Below the pieces are notes generated by a model, which saw only the letters and a list, made by a program, of their open reading frames with translations, had not been told where the DNA came from and did no database searches. Shown here piece by piece: positions 1 to 8,152 of a stretch of 18,429 nucleotides of DNA. A program made the translations under genes and the position numbers. Origin of the DNA: Prolixibacteraceae bacterium (GTDB lineage Bacteria; Bacteroidota; Bacteroidia; Bacteroidales; Prolixibacteraceae); contig JALOCD010000091.1 in the NCBI GenBank assembly GCA_023228025.1, positions 1 to 18,429 of the forward strand, given 5' to 3'. How positions within the stretch are numbered: position 1 is the stretch's first letter; each line of letters begins with the position of its first letter.

Positions 1-2
1 TC

Positions 3-1115
3 CGGGACGAAATGATTACAGACTATGGCCCAATGAATACCCTGTGCGGATCGATCCCTGAAGATTCCGATCAACTGATGGAGATCGATTGCAAAGGAAG
101 GCTGGTATTTCCCAGTTTTTGCGATCCTGATTCACATCTGCTCTATCCTTTCGGAAACCTCCCGACATTTTCTAACCGTGGTCCGCAAAGAATCAGAAGG
201 GAGACCAATTTTTCCAATTCCTTTATTGGCCTTCATGAGATGTCTATCGGGGAGCTTTACCTTCAGGCAATTGATCATCTCAAAGAGGTTGTCAAAAAAG
301 GTACCGGAGCTATCGAGATCAAAAGCGGGTACGGGCTGGAGGCAGAAGATGAGATAAAACTGCTGCAGGTCATAAGAAAATTGAAAAGTTCCACTCCGCT
401 TGTGATCAAATCCACTTTTCTGGGATCCCACACCTACCACGAAAATTTCCGTAAATCACCTGCAAAGTACCTCGATCATATATTGGATATCCTGCCTGCC
501 GTTGCACAAGATGAACTGGCCGACAACCTCGATTTGTACTACGATCATAAATTCCTGACAAGAAGTGAAACGGAGATGTTGATGTTTGCCGGTATGCGTG
601 AGGGTTTGAATGTGAAGTTGCACTCCGATGAGTTGGGCCTGAACCGTCTCAATGAAATGAACCTTAAAGTTTGCCTGGATATTTTGGATTCCAATGATCC
701 TGTTTCACCCGAAAAAATTGACAGGATGGTACGGGCAGGGATTTTTCCCGTCATCATGCCAGGCGCCTCTTTTTTTCATAATCTCTCTGCGTCTTCAGCC
801 CGTGAGATGATTGATGCCGGTCTGCCGCTGGCCATTGCCACAGATTTCGATCCGGGGTCTATGCCTTCGTGCGACATGAAGTTCATGCAATCACTTGCCT
901 GCATCAAATATGGAATGTTACCGGAGGAGGCCATCAATGCATCTACCATTAATTCAGCCTATCTTATGGGAATTGGCGACGGATATGGAACCATTACCAA
1001 AGGGAAAGCTGCCAATGTTTTCGTCACGAAAAAAATCCCATCATACGAATACTTCCCTTATGCCTTCAGCTCCGATTTGATTGAGATGGTGATTTTGGAC
1101 GGAGAGATACAGTGA
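3..1115 (+). CDS. Divergent imidazolonepropionase-like amidohydrolase (5' end cut by window)
   Basis: The protein resembles HutI, the cytosolic metal-dependent hydrolase that opens imidazolone-5-propionate in histidine degradation. Numbering is from the Met at position 12. HutI-like blocks are GTGAIEIKSGYGL (98-109), the STFLGSH segment (134-140), LHSDE (203-207), VIMPGAS (247-253) and ATDFDPGS (276-283). The reading frame is open to the window edge and the residues before Met12 (Arg-Asp-Glu) fit the usual HutI N-terminal strand, so the true start lies upstream and the gene is partial. Key residues are altered. The usual DSHTH metal motif reads DPDSH (38-42), the usual DHLE histidine position reads DILD (Ile224), and ATDFNPGS has Asn replaced by Asp280. 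His204, Glu207 and Asp278 remain. The frame is otherwise intact, with no internal stop. It could be an altered-substrate paralogue or a pseudoenzyme; the fold call is firm, the activity is not. No other hut gene is visible in the window. Confidence 0.8.
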   Translation, partial: RDEMITDYGPMNTLCGSIPEDSDQLMEIDCKGRLVFPSFCDPDSHLLYPFGNLPTFSNRGPQRIRRETNFSNSFIGLHEMSIGELYLQAIDHLKEVVKKGTGAIEIKSGYGLEAEDEIKLLQVIRKLKSSTPLVIKSTFLGSHTYHENFRKSPAKYLDHILDILPAVAQDELADNLDLYYDHKFLTRSETEMLMFAGMREGLNVKLHSDELGLNRLNEMNLKVCLDILDSNDPVSPEKIDRMVRAGIFPVIMPGASFFHNLSASSAREMIDAGLPLAIATDFDPGSMPSCDMKFMQSLACIKYGMLPEEAINASTINSAYLMGIGDGYGTITKGKAANVFVTKKIPSYEYFPYAFSSDLIEMVILDGEIQ

Positions 1116-1117
1116 AG

Positions 1118-1244
1118 AAGGATAAAGGATAAAGGATAAAGGATCTAATCAGCATTGTATCTCATAACTCATAACTCATAACTCATCTCTCATCTCTCAT
1201 AACTCATCTCTCATCTCTCATAACTCATAACTCATAACTCATTT
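1118..1244. repeat. Tandem heptamer array (AAGGATA block, then CTCATNN block)
   Basis: Just after the stop of the HutI-like gene are about 3.9 copies of AAGGATA (1118-1144). A 16-bp unrepetitive stretch follows, then 12 contiguous 7-bp units beginning CTCAT (1161-1244). With C = CTCATAA and D = CTCATCT, the first 11 units run CCCDDCDDCCC, and the last unit is CTCATTT. The region between this gene and the sigma factor gene (1116-1309) holds nothing else apart from a promoter-like element. The CTCAT core is shared with the two octamer arrays further along. There are no unique spacers, so it is not CRISPR. Confidence 0.9.
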
Positions 1245-1280
1245 CTAATTTTCACATTCCCGAAATCTCACATATAAATA

Positions 1281-1288
1281 TACCTTTG
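1281..1288 (+). promoter_or_regulatory. Putative Bacteroidota -7 promoter element for the sigma factor gene
   Basis: TACCTTTG matches the Bacteroidota -7 consensus TAnnTTTG exactly and lies 21 nt before the ATG at 1310, leaving room for a short leader. No convincing -33 TTTG is seen at the expected distance, so the call rests on the -7 element and its position. Confidence 0.45.
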
Positions 1289-1309
1289 CGATAAACTACC
1301 AAGTGAGCA

Positions 1310-1900
1310 ATGGATATTGAGCAAACAGAACGGTTAAAACATATTACCGAACAGTTGAAGATGGGTTCAAAAGAAGCCTTCCATTTGTTGTTTGATGCCT
1401 ACGCTCCCAAAATCCATGCATTTGCCTTATCTTACCTTAAAAATGAACCTGACGCAGAAGAATTGCTCCAAGAGCTGTTTTTAAAGCTTTGGGAGATGCG
1501 CGCTAGCCTGGATAGTTCCAAAAACATTAAATCATTTCTGTTTAAAATCTGCATTAATTTGATCTACGACATGATCCGTAGAAAAAATATTGAACAGGCT
1601 TATCTGAATTTTGTTGTAAAAAGCGACCCGACCAATAATAATTCAACCTTGCATGAAGTGATCTATAACGATATGCTAGTCAATTTGAATCAGTTGGTAG
1701 CCGTTATGCCCTATCAAAGGCAGCGCATCTTCAAATTGAGTAAAGAGGATGGGTTGTCGAATGAAGAAATAGCCATAGAACTCGGCCTGTCGAAACGCAC
1801 CGTTGAAAATCAGCTTTATCGCGCTGTCTCTTTCTTAAAAGAAAAACTGGGGAGAAACTCCCTTGCCGGATTACTCTTCTTTTTCCTGTATTGTAGTTAA
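1310..1900 (+). CDS. ECF-type RNA polymerase sigma-70 factor (FecI-like, Bacteroidota type)
   Basis: This alternative sigma factor would direct RNA polymerase to a small set of promoters, most likely the SusC/SusD genes downstream. Region 2 spans roughly residues 22-92, including FDAYAPKIHAFALSYL and the DAEELLQELFLKLW segment. Region 4 spans roughly 125-180 with the helix-turn-helix around GLSNEEIAIELGLSKRTVENQ (149-168). The length of 196 aa is normal for the family, and the hydrophobic C-terminal tail (LAGLLFFFLYCS) is common in Bacteroidota members. The ATG at 1310 is preceded by GTGAGCA, a weak ribosome-binding match. The next gene is its likely FecR-type anti-sigma partner, 107 bp downstream on the same strand. 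In the FecI/FecR model, the factor is held inactive by FecR until the outer-membrane transporter signals ligand binding. That role is inferred from gene order and family. Confidence 0.95.
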   Translation: MDIEQTERLKHITEQLKMGSKEAFHLLFDAYAPKIHAFALSYLKNEPDAEELLQELFLKLWEMRASLDSSKNIKSFLFKICINLIYDMIRRKNIEQAYLNFVVKSDPTNNNSTLHEVIYNDMLVNLNQLVAVMPYQRQRIFKLSKEDGLSNEEIAIELGLSKRTVENQLYRAVSFLKEKLGRNSLAGLLFFFLYCS

Positions 1901-1972
1901 TTTCCGGGTTTTATCGTTTCTATATTCAATAAAATATTGGGGAAATTATAACTCCCGGATGAGTATATTGAA

Positions 1973-1992
1973 ACAGTAATTCGTATTACTGT
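1973..1992. repeat. Perfect 8-bp inverted repeat upstream of fecR-like gene
   Basis: The arms ACAGTAAT (1973-1980) and ATTACTGT (1985-1992) are exact reverse complements separated by TCGT. The element ends 15 nt before the FecR start codon. No T-run follows on either strand, so it does not look like an intrinsic terminator. It could be an operator or an RNA hairpin in the leader controlling FecR translation. Function is inference; the symmetry is directly visible. Confidence 0.6.
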
Positions 1993-2007
1993 CAAAAAAT
2001 CCAAGAT

Positions 2008-3012
2008 ATGCCCCTTTCCATACGAAATATTATCCGCAAAGGAACTTCCGATTGTGCAGATGAAAACCAGGTACAGCAGCTCCTATCCCTGTTTCATCAA
2101 CCCGAACTTGAGTTTGAATTAAAAGAACATCTTTTGGAAGATTTGGATCAATCCAGTGATTCTACCTTCAGCAAACCTTTTTTTGACGGACTGTTTGAAA
2201 AATGGTGGATAAAAAGAAAATTAGAAATTACAGGCGAACAGAAAAGAAACCATTTTGTCATACGACTATTACAGTGGGCTGCTATTCTGGTCTTTGGATT
2301 ATTCTTCGGATATTATCTTCATTCCGGATTAAAGGGCACATCTCCTGTTTATTACACATCGGTCGCACCCAATGGCTCTATTGCAGAAATGCTTTTGCCT
2401 GATGGTTCACACATATTTTTAAATTCAGGTTCGAAAATTAAATATTCAATAGATGGCGCGGATGGAATGCGTGAGGTCTTTCTAACCGGAGAAGCATGGT
2501 TTCAAGTGGCCAAAATGAAATCGAAGCCATTCCTCGTACACACCTCCTGCTATGATGTGAAAGTGACAGGCACCTCTTTTAATGTCAAAGCCTATCAGGG
2601 GGATGATGCGGTTATTACCACACTTGAGGAGGGAAGTATAAAGATACAATCATCCGATAATCTGAAACTTGATGAAGAAAAAAATTTGATTCCCGGACAG
2701 CAATTGATATACAACAAGAAATCCGGAGCAATTCAGGTAAATGAGGTTAACACCAACTGGTATTCTTCATGGAAGGAGAACAAACTGATTTTTGTCAATA
2801 TGCGACTGAAAGATCTTATGACCATGTTGGAACGTAAATATGGTGTTGATATTCAAATTGTCGATAAGGATATATTGGATTATCACTACGATGGGATTAT
2901 TAAAAATGAAACAATTCTGGAAGTGCTTGAAATTCTGAAGCATACATTGCCAATTGAATATAAGATTGTTGGCCAGAATATTGTAATACAAAAGAAAAGG
3001 AGGCAAGCATGA
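2008..3012 (+). CDS. FecR-type anti-sigma factor (FecR + DUF4974 domains)
   Basis: This inner-membrane protein would sequester the ECF sigma factor and receive the signal from the SusC-like transporter. The N-terminal cytoplasmic part (1-80) would bind sigma. One membrane segment lies at about 84-104 (IRLLQWAAILVFGLFFGYY). The periplasmic FecR domain (about 113-215) has the usual pattern: APNGSIAEMLLPDGSHIFLNSGSKIKY, GEAWFQV and TGTSFNVKAY. The C-terminal domain (about 260-330) is the DUF4974 fold typical of Bacteroidota FecR proteins (FVNMRLKDLMTMLERKYGV), itself similar to the STN domain. The length of 334 aa is normal. The start ATG has no clear Shine-Dalgarno sequence and follows an inverted repeat. 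The gene sits between its sigma factor and its transporter. In some families FecR is proteolysed to release an active sigma; which mode applies here cannot be seen. Confidence 0.95.
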   Translation: MPLSIRNIIRKGTSDCADENQVQQLLSLFHQPELEFELKEHLLEDLDQSSDSTFSKPFFDGLFEKWWIKRKLEITGEQKRNHFVIRLLQWAAILVFGLFFGYYLHSGLKGTSPVYYTSVAPNGSIAEMLLPDGSHIFLNSGSKIKYSIDGADGMREVFLTGEAWFQVAKMKSKPFLVHTSCYDVKVTGTSFNVKAYQGDDAVITTLEEGSIKIQSSDNLKLDEEKNLIPGQQLIYNKKSGAIQVNEVNTNWYSSWKENKLIFVNMRLKDLMTMLERKYGVDIQIVDKDILDYHYDGIIKNETILEVLEILKHTLPIEYKIVGQNIVIQKKRRQA

Positions 3013-3032
3013 AATAATAAAAAAAACACAAA

Positions 3033-3059
3033 GCCGGAGATGCTGTAACATCAACCGGC
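3033..3059 (+). promoter_or_regulatory. Hairpin 1 with CTGTAA loop, upstream of susC-like gene
   Basis: The outer arms GCCGG (3033-3037) and CCGGC (3055-3059) enclose an inner stem GATG/CATC (3039-3042 with 3049-3052) capped by the hexamer CTGTAA (3043-3048). No U-tract follows, so it is unlikely to be a simple terminator. A second hairpin with the same loop lies exactly 40 bp downstream. Together they suggest a cis-regulatory RNA element or a paired protein-binding site in the fecR-susC gap. Confidence 0.55.
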
Positions 3060-3077
3060 CCAATGAAGTTAATTAAC

Positions 3078-3093
3078 TGGTGCTGTAACACCA
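3078..3093 (+). promoter_or_regulatory. Hairpin 2 with CTGTAA loop, upstream of susC-like gene
   Basis: The stem TGGTG/CACCA (3078-3082 with 3089-3093) is capped by CTGTAA (3083-3088). It is flanked by two copies of the self-complementary octamer TTAATTAA (3069-3076 and 3103-3110) that could pair as an outer stem. Compared with hairpin 1, the second stem pair changes from A-T to G-C on both sides, so pairing is kept. The element lies 31 bp before the SusC start codon. Confidence 0.55.
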
Positions 3094-3124
3094 AATAAAT
3101 TATTAATTAAACACGTACAAATTT

Positions 3125-6100
3125 ATGAAAAAAAAAGGAATTGCTTCTTTTTTTAAAAAATTAAAGGGGCATAAGCTAATTTTAAAGATGAAGCTAACAT
3201 TTTTGATTTTGCTGGGTTGTATGATGCAGGTTTCTGCCACTGTATATTCACAGGCAACCAAATTTTCTTTCAATGTAGAGGACAAACAAGTTGTAGATTT
3301 ACTGAAAGAAATACAGGACCAAAGCGATTTCAGGTTCTTTTACCAGAGAGAACAGGTGGATGTAACCAGAAAAGTGAATCTGAACGTTTCAGACAAAAGT
3401 ATTGAAGTAATTCTTGACCAATTGTTTGAAGGGCAAGGAATTGCTTATAATGTATTGGAGAACAATTTAATCGTTATTACGCCTAAGAGTGATACTTTTA
3501 CTTCTATTGCCAGCCAACAGCAGAAAAGGGTTTCAGGGAAAGTGACAGATTCGGCAGGAGCGACCCTGCCCGGGGTCTCGGTAGTGCTGAAAGGGACGAC
3601 AATAGGCGTTATTACTGATAACAATGGAAATTTTTCAATTTCCAATATCCCTGGAGATGCAATATTGCAGTTTTCGTTTGTGGGGATGAAATCACAGGAG
3701 ATTGCGATCGGCAACAAAACGTCTATTAATGTTACAATGGCGGAAGAGACCGTAGGCTTGGAAGAGGTCGTAGCGATCGGTTATGGTACCATGAAAAAAA
3801 GTGATTTGACAGGAACGGTCGTTTCAGCAGATATCAAGGCATTCAGGGAGTCGCCAAATGTATCCATTGTACAATCGCTTCAAGGGTCTGTACCTGGATT
3901 GGTAGTGGGTCAGGTAAATGCAGCCGGACAGAATCCTTCCATGATGATCAGGGGACAGAATTCGTTTCAGAGTAGTCTAAGTTCCCCGTTAATAGTATTG
4001 GACGGCATTATTTACCAGGGGAGTTTAACAGACATTAACCCATCGGATATTGAAACTGTGGATGTTTTGAAAGATGCCAGTTCTGCCGCTATTTACGGTT
4101 CTCAGTCGGCCAATGGTGTTATCATATTTACTACGAAAAAGGGGAAAGATTCAGGAAAACCCATATTCAATTTTTCTTCCTCCTATACACTTCAGACTCC
4201 TACAAGTCCACTTAAACTCCTTGACAGGAAGGGATATATCCAGCGAATGAATGATGCCCTTTGGGACAAGGGTGGATATTTGGCCCCTGATTACAAGACT
4301 ATTAACTCTTCTTTCGATCCGTCTATTTTTTGGACCAGACCATCATTACTTGAGGCTTATAAAGCCGGCACAGAATATGATTGGTGGAAGGCAACTACAC
4401 AAACCGGACATATCCAGGAAAATAACGTGAGCATGAGGGGGAAAACTGAATCGACATCCTATTTTATTTCAACGGGATATACCAACCAGCTTGGATTCAT
4501 CATGAATGACAAATACAAAAGGTATACAATCAGGATGAACGTGGAAAACAAAATCCTCGATTGGTTTAAGATAGGGGTCCAATCGTTTATATCCTCAAGT
4601 GACTATTCAGGGATAACGCCGGAGTTATCTATTATAACTTATCAAAGTCCCATGAATACTCCATACGATAAAGATGGCAATCTTTTGGTAAACCCCTCAG
4701 ATGTTCCAGCGTTGAATCCATTTTATTCCAGCCAAGTTGACAACCTGGAAAAAAGTCTTAGACTGTCGGGAATTTTTTATGCAGACATCAGTATCCCTTT
4801 TATAAAAGGTTTATCCTACCGTTTAAATTACTCTCAAAATTACATCACAGGCCGCAGTTATTATTTCAGCAAATTTGATAATAATTTTAATGGCGCCAGT
4901 TATAAATCCAATAGTGTTTATAATAGCTCAACGCTTGACAATATTTTAACCTACTCAAAGGAATTTAATAAACACAATATTAATTTAACACTGGTTACAG
5001 GTCAAGAACAGGGCGAAAGTGAAAGTACAAAGGCCGAAGCAACTAATTTTGGGATGATGGCATTGGGTTACAATGGTTTGGAGGTGGGAACTATTCCTCT
5101 GGTCTCTTCCAGTGCGGGTAAATCAAGCAGCCTATATTATATGGGCAGGTTACACTATAGTTACAACAATAAATACCTGGCAACTTTGACAGTTCGCAGG
5201 GATGGATTCTCAGGCTTTTCGGTGAATAACAAATTTGGGATTTTCCCTTCCGGCGCTTTGGCATGGGTGGTCAGTGAAGAAAATTTTATGAAGAAAAATC
5301 AAAAAATCATAAATTTCCTGAAGTTGAGGGCGTCTTACGGTGCAAATGGTAACCGTTCGTTGGGCAGTTATGGTACCCTCTCTCATGTTGGGGCCAGCCA
5401 GGGCTATGTTTTTGGTGATGGTTCATCCCCATACCTTGTACAGGGAATTTCAACTTTGGGCAACACCGGTTTAAAATGGGAAACCACCACAGGTACGAAC
5501 CTGGGAATTGATTTTGCCATTTTAAACCAACGGATCAGGGGAAATGTGGAATATTACAATTCCAATACCTCCAATATCCTCTTTAATGTCAATATCCCGG
5601 TTATTACCGGATACTCCAGCATTCCAGACAATATCGGGAAAATACACAATAGCGGTACCGAGTTTTCAATTACCGGCTCAATTATTAGACAAAAAGACTT
5701 TAACTGGGATATGACCTTGAATTTTTGGAGGAACAGGAACAAGGTAGTCTCAGTACTTGGGATAGACAACAATAAAGATGGAATTGAAGATGACCTTATT
5801 GCAAACGGCTTATTTATTGGTAAACCGATGGGTGTAGTTTACAATTATGTAGCCGAGGGATTGTATCAAATTGGGGATACAGATATTCCAAAGAATTATT
5901 ATCCAGGACAATGGAGGCGCAAAGATTTGAATAATGATGGCGTAATTACTCCGGACAAGGACCGACAAATCACCGGATATACAGATCCCGCCTATCGTTT
6001 CAGTATCAATAATCATTTTCAGTATAAAAACTGGTCCTTGAGGATATTTATCAATTCCGTGCAGGGTGGGAAAGATGGGTATTATGGTGCGAATAACCCT

Positions 6101-6445
6101 TTAATCACTTATGGTTTAAATCATAATAATACTTTCAAATGGGATTGGTGGAGTCCGGCAAACCCGAAAGCAGAATACCCGCAATTGTATTATGAAACGC
6201 CTGGCGGCTATACAGTATATAAGCAACGAAATTTTGTAAGGCTTCAGGATGTTTCGTTGTCCTATACGTTTGATAAAAGGTTTACCGATAAAATTGGGAT
6301 TAAGGATTTAAAGATCTATTTGGCAGGGAAGAACCTCTATACCTGGACTAAATGGAATGGTTGGGATCCAGAGACAGGGCAAGGGATCCAGGCAACTTCG
6401 CCCGTTCTTAAAGGATGTACCTTTGGCTTGGACTTCTCATTTTAA
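3125..6445 (+). CDS. SusC/RagA-family TonB-dependent outer-membrane transporter with STN signalling domain
   Basis: This is the outer-membrane barrel of a SusCD uptake pair, which imports a bound nutrient using TonB energy. Order of parts: basic N-terminus and signal peptide ending near residue 43 (MQVSATVYSQ); STN domain about 46-120 (FSFNVEDKQVVDLLKEI... to NNLIVITP); carboxypeptidase-regulatory-like domain about 136-207 (VSGKVTDSAGATLPGVSVVLKGT); the SusC signature GLEEVVAIGYGT (211-222); plug domain to about 340 (SIQSLQ-type segment and DVLKDASSAAIYGSQSANGVI); then the beta-barrel ending in LDFSF with a terminal Phe. The 1106-aa length is normal. The STN domain marks it as a signal-transducing transporter that contacts FecR, which fits the two genes upstream. 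ATG3125 is chosen; an internal Met at residue 22 would also leave a signal peptide. SusD follows after 22 bp. The substrate is unknown: no glycan-active enzyme gene adjoins the unit. Confidence 0.96.
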   Translation: MKKKGIASFFKKLKGHKLILKMKLTFLILLGCMMQVSATVYSQATKFSFNVEDKQVVDLLKEIQDQSDFRFFYQREQVDVTRKVNLNVSDKSIEVILDQLFEGQGIAYNVLENNLIVITPKSDTFTSIASQQQKRVSGKVTDSAGATLPGVSVVLKGTTIGVITDNNGNFSISNIPGDAILQFSFVGMKSQEIAIGNKTSINVTMAEETVGLEEVVAIGYGTMKKSDLTGTVVSADIKAFRESPNVSIVQSLQGSVPGLVVGQVNAAGQNPSMMIRGQNSFQSSLSSPLIVLDGIIYQGSLTDINPSDIETVDVLKDASSAAIYGSQSANGVIIFTTKKGKDSGKPIFNFSSSYTLQTPTSPLKLLDRKGYIQRMNDALWDKGGYLAPDYKTINSSFDPSIFWTRPSLLEAYKAGTEYDWWKATTQTGHIQENNVSMRGKTESTSYFISTGYTNQLGFIMNDKYKRYTIRMNVENKILDWFKIGVQSFISSSDYSGITPELSIITYQSPMNTPYDKDGNLLVNPSDVPALNPFYSSQVDNLEKSLRLSGIFYADISIPFIKGLSYRLNYSQNYITGRSYYFSKFDNNFNGASYKSNSVYNSSTLDNILTYSKEFNKHNINLTLVTGQEQGESESTKAEATNFGMMALGYNGLEVGTIPLVSSSAGKSSSLYYMGRLHYSYNNKYLATLTVRRDGFSGFSVNNKFGIFPSGALAWVVSEENFMKKNQKIINFLKLRASYGANGNRSLGSYGTLSHVGASQGYVFGDGSSPYLVQGISTLGNTGLKWETTTGTNLGIDFAILNQRIRGNVEYYNSNTSNILFNVNIPVITGYSSIPDNIGKIHNSGTEFSITGSIIRQKDFNWDMTLNFWRNRNKVVSVLGIDNNKDGIEDDLIANGLFIGKPMGVVYNYVAEGLYQIGDTDIPKNYYPGQWRRKDLNNDGVITPDKDRQITGYTDPAYRFSINNHFQYKNWSLRIFINSVQGGKDGYYGANNPLITYGLNHNNTFKWDWWSPANPKAEYPQLYYETPGGYTVYKQRNFVRLQDVSLSYTFDKRFTDKIGIKDLKIYLAGKNLYTWTKWNGWDPETGQGIQATSPVLKGCTFGLDFSF

Positions 6446-6467
6446 CTAACTTTAATAAAATTGTAAT

Positions 6468-8129
6468 ATGAAACGGATGAAATATATATTGGTTCTCATC
6501 TTATCAGGATTTTTCTTTTTTTCTTGCAACGAAGATCAATTACTGAAGGAGGTACCTCTTGATTTTTATAGTCCTGAAAATTCTTACGACACTCCTCAGG
6601 GCATCGATGTTGCCATTGTTAAGATGTATAGCGACCTTCGCACAGTATTTGTTGTGGATAAGGGTTATTATAGTATACAGGAAAGCCTACAATTCGGGAC
6701 GGACTTTGGGCGGGATGCAAGATCTCCCGGCATCGTAGGTTACGTAAATTACACCACGGCTTTAACGCCTGTTTCGCAATATGCGATCTATTGGTGGAAG
6801 GCCATGTATCAAATTATTTCAGAGTCAAACGTTATCCTTAGCCGGATCCCTGCACTCAAATACCCTTCTGATGAAACTAAAAATGCAGCGATTGCCGAAG
6901 CCAGTTTTTTTAGGGGGTATGCATACAGATTTCTGGCGCATTTGTATGGTGGGGTGCCGATTACACTCGAAGAAATAAGTGCTGCGAAAAGGGATTTTAC
7001 AAGGGCTACCAAGGCTGACGTTTATAAACAGGCAATCACTGATCTTACATATGCATCATTGAACCTGCCCGATATAACCAAAGTAAAAGCTGATGGAAGG
7101 GTCAGTAAGGAGGCGGCATTCCATTTTCTGGCCGAGGTGTACCTGGCAACCAAGGAGTGGGACAAATCAATATCAGCTGCATCCCAGGTTATTAACAACC
7201 CCAATTTCCAGTTAATGACCCAACGTTTTGGATCATTGAAAGATTCGCCCGGAGATGTTTGGTATGACCTTTTCAGGGTTGGGAACCAAAACAGGAGCAA
7301 AGGGAACAAGGAAGCAATCTGGGTGAGCCAATACGAAGACAATACGATCGGTGGCGGAGTTGGTATCAAGAATGAAAGGAATTGGGGCCCGTTTTATTGG
7401 AACATTAAAAGTCCGGATAAAGTGAATGGATTTATTGGTCCAACTTCGAAAAATGGCGGTCTTTGTCTTGGTCGTCTAAGACCTACTTTTTACACTGGCG
7501 ACTCAATCTGGAATAGCGATTTTAACAATGATATGAGAAACAGTAAATATAATATCGTCAGGGACTTTGTTTACGATAACCCTAATTCTGCCTATTTTGG
7601 GAAAAAAGTAAGTGAGTTTCCTCCAAATCCATGGTCCACCAAGCATTTTGATCTTTACCCCTACCTTATGAAAGCGACAACCCCGGGGCAGCATCCTGCA
7701 ACTATCATCAATCCGAAAACGGGTGTAATATTCAATACCCCGGATGCAGGTTCTGTTTGTACAGACCAGTATTGGGCCCGTCTGGCGGAGACTTATTTAT
7801 TCAGGGCCGAGGCTTACTTAGGAAAAGGGGACAAAGTGAATGCGGCCGCAGATATCAATATGGTTAGGGTAAGGGCTAATGCAACACCGGTTGCGCCGGC
7901 AGCGGTAACCATTGATTACATCCTTGATGAAAGGTTAAGGGAACTGGCTTTAGAGGAAGAGAGGCGTTTAACCTTATCCCGTCTAGGAAAGTGTTATGAA
8001 AGGACGGTTAAGTACAACGAATGGGATGGTCCGAATATGAAGCCTTATCATGAATTATTCCCAATCCCTTATAGCGAGATTGAACGGAATACCGGTGCCG
8101 TTTTGGAACAAAATCCGGGTTACAATTAA
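6468..8129 (+). CDS. SusD/RagB-family nutrient-binding outer-membrane lipoprotein
   Basis: This surface lipoprotein is the lid partner of the SusC-like transporter and captures the substrate. The lipoprotein signal is clear: MKRMKYILVLILSGFFFFSC with the acylated Cys at residue 20, followed by NEDQ. A SusD-like N-terminal segment follows (LDFYSPENSYDTPQGIDVAIVKMYSDL), as do TPR-type helices (AEASFFRGYAYRFLAHLYGGVP, about 144-165; KEAAFHFLAEVYLATKEW). The RagB/SusD C-terminal region is YWARLAETYLFRAEAYLGKGD, the ILDERLRELALEEERRLTL helix, and the closing LFPIPYSEIERNTG...QNPGYN. The length of 553 aa is normal. It lies 22 bp after SusC and is followed by a strong intrinsic terminator, so the sigma-FecR-SusC-SusD block ends here. 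The binding specificity cannot be read from the sequence. Confidence 0.96.
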   Translation: MKRMKYILVLILSGFFFFSCNEDQLLKEVPLDFYSPENSYDTPQGIDVAIVKMYSDLRTVFVVDKGYYSIQESLQFGTDFGRDARSPGIVGYVNYTTALTPVSQYAIYWWKAMYQIISESNVILSRIPALKYPSDETKNAAIAEASFFRGYAYRFLAHLYGGVPITLEEISAAKRDFTRATKADVYKQAITDLTYASLNLPDITKVKADGRVSKEAAFHFLAEVYLATKEWDKSISAASQVINNPNFQLMTQRFGSLKDSPGDVWYDLFRVGNQNRSKGNKEAIWVSQYEDNTIGGGVGIKNERNWGPFYWNIKSPDKVNGFIGPTSKNGGLCLGRLRPTFYTGDSIWNSDFNNDMRNSKYNIVRDFVYDNPNSAYFGKKVSEFPPNPWSTKHFDLYPYLMKATTPGQHPATIINPKTGVIFNTPDAGSVCTDQYWARLAETYLFRAEAYLGKGDKVNAAADINMVRVRANATPVAPAAVTIDYILDERLRELALEEERRLTLSRLGKCYERTVKYNEWDGPNMKPYHELFPIPYSEIERNTGAVLEQNPGYN

Positions 8130-8152
8130 TCTGTAAACTCTTTTAAGTTTTG

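Noticed and set aside
1118..1244. CRISPR array
   Set aside because: Units are 7 bp and directly adjacent with no spacers; the same applies to the two octamer arrays.
1973..1992. Intrinsic terminator between the sigma and fecR genes
   Set aside because: The stem is AT-rich and is not followed by a T-run on either strand.
2767..3094. Minus-strand open frames opposite the end of fecR and the fecR-susC gap
   Set aside because: They are antisense to the conserved DUF4974 region or the hairpin-bearing gap, and show no recognisable domain.
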